Position numbers and translations under genes: made by a program
The notes under the pieces: model-generated
Seen by the model: the letters and a program-made list of their open reading frames with translations, nothing else
What the model was told of the DNA's origin: nothing
Database searches by the model: none
Shown here: piece by piece, positions 1-5,475 of the stretch
Numbering within the stretch: the stretch's first letter is position 1
Layout: each line of letters begins with the position of its first letter
Assembly: GCA_938004235.1 (NCBI GenBank)
Contig: CALKWL010000225.1
Span: 1-9,260 of the forward strand
Reading direction: 5' to 3'
Origin: an uncultured Gammaproteobacteria bacterium
GTDB taxonomy: Bacteria; Pseudomonadota; Gammaproteobacteria; Halothiobacillales; Halothiobacillaceae
DNA: 9,260 nucleotides

Positions 1-356
1 CCGCGCTGGTAGCTGGCGGCGGCAAAGCCGGTGATGTCGCCGATGACTCCGCCACCAAGAGCGATCAGCGTCGTATTGCGGTCGAAGCGCCCTTCGATCA
101 GCGCATCCCAGATCGTTTGCAGACTTGCGATGGATTTATAGGCTTCGCCATCGGGCAGTACAACCGTTGTGGTTTTAAGCCCGGCCAGTGCGGTATCCAG
201 GTGCTGGCGATATAGCGGCGCAACTGTGGTGTTGGTGACCACCGCAGCGCTGTTGCCTGGGATAGCTGCGCGCAAAAGCGCGCTTTGATCGAGCAATCCC
301 TGTCCAATGTGAATCGGGTAGCTACGTTCGCCAAGATCGACGTGCAAAGACTGCAT
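1..356 (-). CDS. aroB: 3-dehydroquinate synthase, N-terminal part (runs off window)
   Basis: Second enzyme of the shikimate pathway. It converts DAHP to 3-dehydroquinate in the cytoplasm, using NAD and a divalent metal. I translated this strand by hand: it opens with MQSLHVDLGERSYPI and stays open for 118 full codons to the window edge, so the metal-binding C-terminal domain is missing. Visible family motifs are PDGEAYKS (about residues 68-75) and the nucleotide-binding segment GGGVIGDITGFAA (about 101-113), followed by YQRG at the edge. The ATG at 356 is preceded by AAGGACAGGT, a reasonable ribosome binding site. aroK lies 120 bases upstream on the same strand, the usual aroK-aroB order, so co-transcription is likely. 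Most of the gap is unremarkable apart from a 25-base repeat (369-393) just before the ribosome binding site. Family assignment is firm. The missing part means activity cannot be judged. Confidence 0.95.
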   Translation of the reverse strand, partial: MQSLHVDLGERSYPIHIGQGLLDQSALLRAAIPGNSAAVVTNTTVAPLYRQHLDTALAGLKTTTVVLPDGEAYKSIASLQTIWDALIEGRFDRNTTLIALGGGVIGDITGFAAASYQR

Positions 357-368
357 ACCTGTCCTTTT

Positions 369-393
369 TGTCTTAAGTAAATGCTGATTTATT
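369..393 (-). repeat. Degenerate half-copy of the 1853-1878 repeat, upstream of aroB
   Basis: The plus-strand sequence here aligns to 1853-1878 with 22 identical positions, 3 substitutions and a 1-base gap. Both copies contain CTTAAG and the 11-mer GCTGATTTATT. Both lie a short distance upstream of a minus-strand start codon, aroB here and the permease at the other site. This copy lacks the second palindrome arm: the sequence after the shared block diverges to GATACCG, so it cannot form the long hairpin. It may be a decayed dispersed repeat or a shared regulatory or leader sequence. The alignment is direct; the function is unknown. Confidence 0.55.
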
Positions 394-476
394 GATACCG
401 CACGGAGAATCATTGAGTCCGACGTGCGTTGGCTGGACAACCGCAGTCGGCTGAAATACCTGACTTCATCCGCCTG

Positions 477-1013
477 CTATTCACGCGTCTGTACATGAGT
501 CAGATCAATATGTAAGCCGCGCAGAATACGCTGTACCACGAATTTTGGAATAAGCCGGTCGGTTTCGATCACCAGATGCGCCGTTTGCCGGTACAGGGGA
601 TCGCGGATGCGCATCAGGTTTTCCAAAGTGCCACGCCGATCGGCGGTTTGCAACAGTGGGCGGTTCTGGTCATGCGCGGTACGCTCCATCTGGTGATCCA
701 CCGAAGCAAAAAGATAGACGACGATACCGCGATTGTGGAGTGCTTCACGGTTTTCCGACATAAGCACTGAACCGCCGCCAGTGGCGAGCACGATGCCGTG
801 CTGCTGTGTCAGTTCGTCGATCACGGCGCGCTCGCGCTGGCGAAAACCGCTTTCTCCCTCGACTTCAAAAATCAGCGGGATGCTGGCGCCGGTGCGTTGC
901 TCGATGATTTTGTCGCTGTCGATGAATTTCATGCCCAGGGTGCGCGCCAAAAGGCGGCCGCTGGTAGATTTTCCTGCGCCCATCGGGCCGACTAAAAAAA
1001 TGCTTTCACGCAT
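477..1013 (-). CDS. aroK: Shikimate kinase I-type
   Basis: Phosphorylates shikimate at the 3-hydroxyl with ATP, in the cytoplasm. At 178 residues it is the normal size for the family. All hallmark elements are present: Walker A GPMGAGKS (residues 9-16); the DSD pair D32 and D34 (Mg and shikimate); R58 in FRQRE and the GGG turn 79-81 (shikimate binding); the lid RPLL (118-121); and R137 in the RDPLY motif. The start at 1013 gives the standard MRESIFLVGPMG opening and is the only sensible one, although no strong Shine-Dalgarno is visible upstream. The permease gene ends only 24 bases upstream, so aroK may be translated from a transcript that begins before the permease. aroB follows 120 bases downstream. 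Nothing suggests a broken gene. Confidence 0.97.
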   Translation of the reverse strand: MRESIFLVGPMGAGKSTSGRLLARTLGMKFIDSDKIIEQRTGASIPLIFEVEGESGFRQRERAVIDELTQQHGIVLATGGGSVLMSENREALHNRGIVVYLFASVDHQMERTAHDQNRPLLQTADRRGTLENLMRIRDPLYRQTAHLVIETDRLIPKFVVQRILRGLHIDLTHVQTRE

Positions 1014-1037
1014 GGTGTAGTGTGCAATTTGGAGGCG

Positions 1038-1835
1038 TTAGAAGAAGAGCATCTTGATGCCTAGCGCGATCAGCAGCACGGCAAACACCTTTTTAAGCGT
1101 GTTTACGGGCAGGATGTGGGTTAATTTGGCACCTAGCATGGCAAACACGATGCTCATGACGCCAATGCTGATCCAGGCGGGAAGGTACACATAGCCCAGG
1201 CTCATGGCGGGCAGATTGGGCAAGCCATAGCCGGTAGCGATGTAGGCGGCGCTGCCCGCAATGGCCGCAGGCAGGCCGATGGCTGCCGAAGTGGCGATGG
1301 CGCGGCGCATGGGGACATTGCACCATACAAAAAAGGGTGTGGAGACTGCGCCGCCGCCCATGCCCATCAGTGAGCTGATGGCGCCTACCACCGTGCCCGA
1401 AGCGGTCATGCCTGCCGCCCCGGGCAGTTGGCGATGTGCTTCGGGTTGGCGTCCGAACGCCATTTGCAGGGCGATGACAATTTGTAAGACACCGAAGACT
1501 TTTTTCAGAATGTCGCTGGGCATGTAGTGCGCGGCCACCGAACCTAGCACGGAGCCGATCAGCAAGCCGGGCAGGATGCGTTGCACAATTGACCAGTCTA
1601 CCGCGCCCTTTTGATGGTGCGCCCAGATGGAGCCGACAGAGGTGACGATAATCGTAGCGAGCGACGTGCCTACAGCAACCTGCATCATGATGTCGGCGGG
1701 TACGTGCCCTTGCACGCTAAAGAGCCAGACCAGAATGGGCACGATAATCAAGCCGCCGCCGATGCCGAGCATTCCGGCCATCAAACCGGCAAAGACTCCG
1801 AGCAGGGCATAGGTTCCCAGGGCGAGTAAATCCAT
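1038..1835 (-). CDS. TauE/SafE family (TSUP) inner-membrane permease
   Basis: A 265-residue, highly hydrophobic protein with about seven to eight predicted membrane segments. It shows the internal duplication typical of TauE/SafE (formerly DUF81) proteins. The first half has GMLGIGGGLIIVP (residues 21-33) and GTSLATIIVTSVGS (56-69). The second half has the matching GMGGGAVSTP (158-167) and ATSAAIGLPAAIAGS (181-195). Members of this family move sulfite, sulfoacetate, taurine-derived or other organic anions across the inner membrane; the substrate here cannot be told from sequence. The ATG at 1835 is followed directly by a membrane segment and has only a weak GGAA ribosome binding site. The stop is 24 bases before aroK on the same strand, so the gene may lead an unusual permease-aroK-aroB transcription unit. 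A strong palindrome lies just upstream (1861-1889). The family call is firm; a role in aromatic biosynthesis is not implied. Confidence 0.9.
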   Translation of the reverse strand: MDLLALGTYALLGVFAGLMAGMLGIGGGLIIVPILVWLFSVQGHVPADIMMQVAVGTSLATIIVTSVGSIWAHHQKGAVDWSIVQRILPGLLIGSVLGSVAAHYMPSDILKKVFGVLQIVIALQMAFGRQPEAHRQLPGAAGMTASGTVVGAISSLMGMGGGAVSTPFFVWCNVPMRRAIATSAAIGLPAAIAGSAAYIATGYGLPNLPAMSLGYVYLPAWISIGVMSIVFAMLGAKLTHILPVNTLKKVFAVLLIALGIKMLFF

Positions 1836-1852
1836 AAGTTTCCGATGAGCTG

Positions 1853-1889
1853 TGCCTTAAGGGAAACGCTGATTTATTCAGCGTTTCCC
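1853..1889. repeat. Perfect 12-bp palindrome upstream of the permease gene, with shared flank
   Basis: Arms GGGAAACGCTGA (1861-1872) and TCAGCGTTTCCC (1878-1889) are perfectly complementary around a 5-base loop, TTTAT. The left arm together with its outer flank (1853-1878) recurs in degenerate form upstream of aroB at 369-393. No T run follows on either strand, so it is a poor intrinsic terminator. A dispersed REP-like element, an operator or an mRNA leader structure fits better. It ends 18 bases upstream of the permease start codon when its flank is counted. Confidence 0.7.
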
Positions 1890-1891
1890 GT

Positions 1892-1910
1892 TTGGGGCAG
1901 GATGCCCCAA
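1892..1910. repeat. GC-rich hairpin with GGATGCC core
   Basis: TTGGGGCA (1892-1899) pairs perfectly with TGCCCCAA (1903-1910) around the loop GGA. It sits only two bases beyond the 1861-1889 palindrome, so the two could form one tandem-hairpin element. Its core resembles the minus strand of the larger hairpin at 2200-2225, which reads TTGGGCA, AGGA, TGCCCAA. That hints at a family of related palindromes. Function unknown. Confidence 0.5.
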
Positions 1911-2034
1911 TACGAATAACGACGTGAGTTGTTCGTTCGTGATGACCAGCGCGAATTGACTTCGCGGCGAGTCGAATTGAAAAAACCCAAGGATGAATTT
2001 TTTCAATATTTAATTAAAAACAGGCCTGCACTTT

Positions 2035-2070
2035 AAAAGAAAACCCCGGCTTTGACCAAGCCGAGGTTTT
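2035..2070 (-). terminator. Probable rho-independent terminator of the aceE-aceF-lpdA operon
   Basis: AAAACC then CGGCTT (2040-2045 and 2047-2052) pairs with AAGCCG then GGTTTT (2058-2063 and 2065-2070), with one C/A mismatch and a 5-base loop, TGACC. On the minus strand the stem is followed by TTTTCTTTT, giving a U-rich tail for transcripts arriving from lpdA. It lies about 200 bases past the lpdA stop codon, which is rather far. The hairpin at 2200-2225 could end or stabilise the message earlier. Confidence 0.65.
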
Positions 2071-2199
2071 CGGATCTAGCCGCCTGTCGGACTTGAGACG
2101 ATCTGGTTGCAAAAGCCGACCTCCGTCGGTGGCTTGTTCGCTTCAGGCGCTCAAGGGCGCTTCCATAAATCCGCTGAAGCCGCGTGTCCTGCTCTCGCT

Positions 2200-2225
2200 C
2201 CCCTTGGGCATCCTTGCCCAAGGGG
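2200..2225. repeat. Perfect 11-bp hairpin shortly after lpdA
   Basis: CCCCTTGGGCA (2200-2210) and TGCCCAAGGGG (2215-2225) are perfectly complementary around TCCT. It begins 46 bases downstream of the lpdA stop codon in the direction of transcription. It lacks a T run, so it is more likely a REP-type palindrome or a 3' stabilising structure than an intrinsic terminator. Its inner sequence resembles the hairpin at 1892-1910. Confidence 0.6.
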
Positions 2226-2270
2226 TACTGCGCGGGAAAGGTGCTCGCATCTGACTGCGCCAACACCCGG

Positions 2271-4094
2271 CTACGCGTTGCGCTTTTTCGGCGGCAGCAG
2301 ATCGGTAATCGTGCCTTCGGCCATTTCCGCCGCCAAGCCCAGGGTTTCCGAAAGCGTGGGATGCGGGTGAATGGTCAGGCCAATATCAGCCATGTCCGCA
2401 CCCATTTCCAGCGCCAGGGTGGCTTCGGCAATCAGTTCGCCCGCATTGGTGCCGACGATGCCCGCGCCGAGCAGACGGTGCGTTTCGGCACAGAACAGCG
2501 CCTTGGTTATGCCCTCGTCACGCCCGATGGAGAGCGAGCGCCCGGAGGCCGCCCATGGGAACGCGCCTTTTTCATAGGCCACACCGTCGCGCTTGAGTTC
2601 GTCTTCGGTTTTGCCCACCCAGGCGATTTCCGGGTCGGTGTAGGCCACACCAGGGATGCTGATTGGCGTAAAGGCCGAGGCCATGCCGCTGATGACTTCG
2701 GCGGCAACCTTGCCTTCATGCACGGCTTTGTGCGCCAGCATGGGCTGACCGATGATGTCGCCAATGGCGTAGATATGCGCCACATTGGTACGCAGGCGCG
2801 CATCGGCGGGGATAAAGCCGCGCTCATTGACTTCAACACCGGCCTTGTCCGCATCAATCAGCTTGCCATTCGGAATACGACCGACCGCAACCAGCACTTT
2901 GTCGAAAGTGTCGGATTCAGGGGCGCCCTTGCCTTCAAAGTTAACCACCAAGCCTTCGGGCGTGGCTTTGACCGCTGTGACTTTGGCGCCGAGGAAAATG
3001 TTTTCGTAACGCTTTTTAATACGCTTGAGCAGCGGCATGACGATGTCTTTATCGGCGCCGGGAACGATGTTGTCCGCCAGTTCAACGATGGTGATTTTCG
3101 TACCCAGCGCATCGTACACCTGCGCCATTTCCAGACCGATAATGCCGCCGCCAATGACCAACATGCGCTTGGGAATGTCGGCCAGTTCGAGCGCGCCGGT
3201 GGAGTCAATCACGCGCGGGTCGTCATGCGGAATGAAGGGTAGATGCACCGGACGCGAACCGGCGGCGATAATGGCGTGTTCAAAGGCGATGGTTTTGACG
3301 CCGTCTGCGGTGGTGACTGCCACCGTATGCGGCGAGGTGAAGCGGCCTTCGCCGGTCACAACCTGCACTTTGCGTTGTTTGGCCAGTTGCGTCAGGCCTC
3401 CGGTGAGCTTTTTGATGACGCTATTCTTGAAGCCGCGCAGCTTATCCAAATCCACGCTGGGTTCGGCAAAGGTCACGCCATGCTCGGACATCTCGCGGGT
3501 TTCGTTCATCACTTGCGACACATGCAGCAAGGCTTTGGACGGGATGCAGCCGACATTCAGACATACGCCGCCCAGCACGGATTCTTTTTCGACCAGAATC
3601 ACCTGCTTGCCTAAGTCGGCGGCGCGGAAGGCGGCGGTATAGCCGCCAGGGCCAGCACCGAGAACAAGGACATCGCAAGTCATATCAGCAGGCGGCAGGA
3701 CTTCTTTTGCCCCCTCCGCCCTCATGGGGGAGAGGCTTTGTCGAGGGGGTTGTTGGGGAGAGGGGGTTGCTGCTTTGGACGGGGTAACCCCGCTTGAAGG
3801 CTCTTCCCCCTTCTCCCCCAGCCCCTCTCCCGCGAGGGGAGAGAGGAGTTCCGAATGGATCTCAAACGTCGCAATCGGCGTGTCTTTACTGACCTTATCG
3901 CCGAGCTTGACCAACCATTCCACCAACACACCCGTCATGGGCGCGGGGATTTCCATGGTGGCTTTGTCTGTTTCCAGAGTAATGAGCGATTGGTCTTTTT
4001 CGATGCTCTCACCCGGCTGGGCAAGGACTTCAATGACCGGAATCTGCTTGAAATTGCCGACATCGGGCAGCAGGATAGTTTCAATTCTGGCCAT
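2271..4094 (-). CDS. lpdA: Dihydrolipoamide dehydrogenase (E3) with N-terminal lipoyl domain
   Basis: E3 of the pyruvate dehydrogenase complex; re-oxidises dihydrolipoamide on E2 and passes electrons through FAD to NAD. The 607 residues read in order as follows. A lipoyl domain (about 1-80) carries the target lysine K44 in ETDKATME. A linker spans about 82-136. The flavoprotein core has the FAD motif GAGPGG (146-151), the redox disulfide C178/C183 in CLNVGCIPSK, the NAD motif GGGIIG (315-320), a second FAD contact at GD (445-446), and the catalytic H578-E583 pair in HPHPTLSE. E3 proteins with their own lipoyl domain are known from betaproteobacteria (Neisseria P64k is similar in size). The start is fixed by GGAG seven bases before the ATG. 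The gap to aceF is only 12 bases, so the two are co-transcribed. Oddity: the linker is built from a GC-rich palindromic repeat (see 3710-3850). All catalytic residues are intact. Confidence 0.97.
   Translation of the reverse strand: MARIETILLPDVGNFKQIPVIEVLAQPGESIEKDQSLITLETDKATMEIPAPMTGVLVEWLVKLGDKVSKDTPIATFEIHSELLSPLAGEGLGEKGEEPSSGVTPSKAATPSPQQPPRQSLSPMRAEGAKEVLPPADMTCDVLVLGAGPGGYTAAFRAADLGKQVILVEKESVLGGVCLNVGCIPSKALLHVSQVMNETREMSEHGVTFAEPSVDLDKLRGFKNSVIKKLTGGLTQLAKQRKVQVVTGEGRFTSPHTVAVTTADGVKTIAFEHAIIAAGSRPVHLPFIPHDDPRVIDSTGALELADIPKRMLVIGGGIIGLEMAQVYDALGTKITIVELADNIVPGADKDIVMPLLKRIKKRYENIFLGAKVTAVKATPEGLVVNFEGKGAPESDTFDKVLVAVGRIPNGKLIDADKAGVEVNERGFIPADARLRTNVAHIYAIGDIIGQPMLAHKAVHEGKVAAEVISGMASAFTPISIPGVAYTDPEIAWVGKTEDELKRDGVAYEKGAFPWAASGRSLSIGRDEGITKALFCAETHRLLGAGIVGTNAGELIAEATLALEMGADMADIGLTIHPHPTLSETLGLAAEMAEGTITDLLPPKKRNA
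3710..3850. repeat. REP-like GC-rich palindromic element translated as the LpdA linker
   Basis: Runs of C and G with strong strand asymmetry form nested inverted repeats inside lpdA. GGGAGAGGGG (3756-3765) is the exact reverse complement of CCCCTCTCCC (3822-3831). A local hairpin pairs CTCTCCC (3825-3831) with GGGAGAG (3837-3843). Imperfect C-run/G-run pairing also surrounds 3710-3735. This composition is typical of dispersed intergenic palindromes in proteobacteria and unlike the rest of lpdA. It is read in frame as residues 82-129, giving SPLAGEGLGEKGEEP and then PSPQQPPRQSLSPM, peptides I associate from memory with translated repeats of this kind. It falls exactly between the lipoyl and E3 domains, where extra residues do no harm. 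Confidence 0.7.
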
Positions 4095-4101
4095 GATCGT
4101 G

Positions 4102-4105
4102 CTCC
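4102..4105 (-). promoter_or_regulatory. Ribosome binding site of lpdA
   Basis: GGAG on the minus strand lies seven bases before the ATG at 4094, inside the 12-base gap after the aceF stop codon. It fixes the lpdA start and supports translation as the third gene of the operon. Confidence 0.75.
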
Positions 4106-4106
4106 G

Positions 4107-5435
4107 TTAAATCAGGATTTCGCGCAAATCGCGCAGTAACTGGCTCAAGCGCGTGGTGAAGCGCACGCCCTGCGCGCCGTCGATCACGCGGTGGTCGTAG
4201 GACACCGAGAACGGCAGCATCAGACGCGGCTCGAAGCCCTCGCCATCCCATACCGGGGTCATCTTGGCCTTGGACAGCCCGAGAATGGCGACCTCGGGGG
4301 CGTTCACGATCGGAGTGAACTGCGTGCCGCCAATGCCGCCTAGGCTGGAAATACTGAAGCAGCCGCCGGACATGTCCGTGGGCGTGAGCTTGCCTTCGCG
4401 GGCGCGCTGACTGAGTTCACCCAGCTCGCGCGCCAGCTCGAACAGCCCCTTTTGATCGACATTGCGCACCACGGGGACGACCAGACCGTTGGGCGTGTCC
4501 ACGGCCACGCCGAGGTTGTAATACTTTTTCAGAACCAGACTGTCGCCATCAGGGCTTAACGAGGCGTTGAAATGCGGGAACTCCTTGAGTACTTGCACCA
4601 CTGCCTTCATCACGAAAGGCAGCGGCGTCATCTTGACGCCTGCCTTGTCCGCGCGGGCTTTCAGGCTGGCGCGGAAAGCCTCAAGTTCGGTGATGTCGGC
4701 TTCGTCGAACTGGGTGACATGCGGAATGTTCAGCCAACAAGCGCTCAAGTCCATGGCGGAAATTTTCTTGATACGTGAAAGCTCAACCTGCTCAGTCTCG
4801 CCGAAGGGGGTGAAGTCGATGACGGGAACGGGAGGAATGCCGGAGCCCGCAGAAATGTCCGCCGCCTTGGGGGCGGGTTTTTCGCCCTGCATCACCGCCT
4901 TAATGTAGCTTTCTACATCCGTGGTCTGGATGCGCCCTTTGGGCCCGGTGCCGACCACATGTTGCAGTTCAACACCCAGGGTGCGCGCATAGGCGCGTAC
5001 GGAGGGCGATGCATGATATTTCGCGCCGGGGCTGGGGGCGTTGACGGGCTTATCGGTCGCGGGTGCCGCATTGACCGGGAGGCTCGGCGTGGGGGCGGTT
5101 ACAGGTGTGGGTGTCGGCTTGGGAGCCTCGATCGCGGGCGCGCTTGATGCAGCAGAGGCTGCGGTCTTGGCGGTTGGAGCGGGAACGGGTGTATCCGCCG
5201 CAGTTTCAATTTCGCAGATCAAGTCGCCCTGATTGATCTTCTGCTCCAGTTTGACCTGGATATTGCGCACCACGCCGGAAAACGGCGCCGGGATTTCCAT
5301 GGTGGCCTTGTCGGATTCCAGGGTCAGAATCGACTGATCCTTTTCGACCGTATCGCCTTCATTCACCAGGATTTCAATTACAGGGATATTTTTGTGATTG
5401 CCAATGTCCGGCAACACGAATTTCTGCATACCCAT
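4107..5435 (-). CDS. aceF: Dihydrolipoyllysine acetyltransferase, E2 of pyruvate dehydrogenase
   Basis: Structural core of the complex; transfers the acetyl group from the lipoyl arm to CoA. It has 442 residues. One lipoyl domain (about 3-77) carries K43 in ESDKATME. A long Ala/Pro/Thr-rich flexible linker (about 80-138) follows, then a peripheral-subunit-binding domain (about 140-178, starting KYHASPSVRAYAR), then the catalytic domain (about 205-442). That domain carries SSLGGIGGTQF and the active-site motif DHRVIDG, with H415 and D419. With one lipoyl domain it is shorter than the three-lipoyl E. coli protein; the additional lipoyl domain sits on LpdA. The first ATG (5435) is preferred over the one two codons later because AGAGG lies 11 bases upstream. 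It starts 40 bases after aceE and ends 12 bases before lpdA. No defects are seen. Confidence 0.97.
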   Translation of the reverse strand: MGMQKFVLPDIGNHKNIPVIEILVNEGDTVEKDQSILTLESDKATMEIPAPFSGVVRNIQVKLEQKINQGDLICEIETAADTPVPAPTAKTAASAASSAPAIEAPKPTPTPVTAPTPSLPVNAAPATDKPVNAPSPGAKYHASPSVRAYARTLGVELQHVVGTGPKGRIQTTDVESYIKAVMQGEKPAPKAADISAGSGIPPVPVIDFTPFGETEQVELSRIKKISAMDLSACWLNIPHVTQFDEADITELEAFRASLKARADKAGVKMTPLPFVMKAVVQVLKEFPHFNASLSPDGDSLVLKKYYNLGVAVDTPNGLVVPVVRNVDQKGLFELARELGELSQRAREGKLTPTDMSGGCFSISSLGGIGGTQFTPIVNAPEVAILGLSKAKMTPVWDGEGFEPRLMLPFSVSYDHRVIDGAQGVRFTTRLSQLLRDLREILI

Positions 5436-5475
5436 ACGCTTTGATGCCTCTTTAAGAAGTCGTTGAACGATGCGT

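Larger units (their letters stand above)
1836..2270. other. Gene-free intergenic region rich in inverted repeats
   Basis: These 435 bases lie between the end of lpdA and the start of the permease gene, both on the minus strand. I see no convincing gene. They hold at least five hairpins: a 12-bp perfect palindrome (1861-1889); an 8-bp GC-rich hairpin (1892-1910); an AT-rich 10-bp stem with arms 1976-1985 and 1998-2007; the terminator-like hairpin 2040-2070; and an 11-bp perfect stem (2200-2225). A smaller stem, CCGAC with GTCGG (2116-2129), is followed on the minus strand by a short T run. The promoter for the permease unit must lie somewhere in 1836-2040, but I could not pick a clear -35/-10 pair. 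The open frame at 2033-2266 minus reads through the terminator and looks spurious. Confidence 0.6.

Noticed and set aside
2033..2266. Possible 77-residue minus-strand gene after lpdA
   Set aside because: It reads straight through two hairpins including the terminator, has no recognisable domain and an Arg/Ser-rich composition typical of a random GC-rich frame.
2184..3242. 352-codon plus-strand open frame opposite lpdA
   Set aside because: It is a shadow of the well-supported lpdA frame; its translation shows no family motifs and the catalytic residues are all on the minus strand.
3724..4110. Plus-strand open frame over the LpdA linker
   Set aside because: Its proline/serine-rich start is the palindromic repeat read from the other strand; the rest is antisense to the lipoyl domain.
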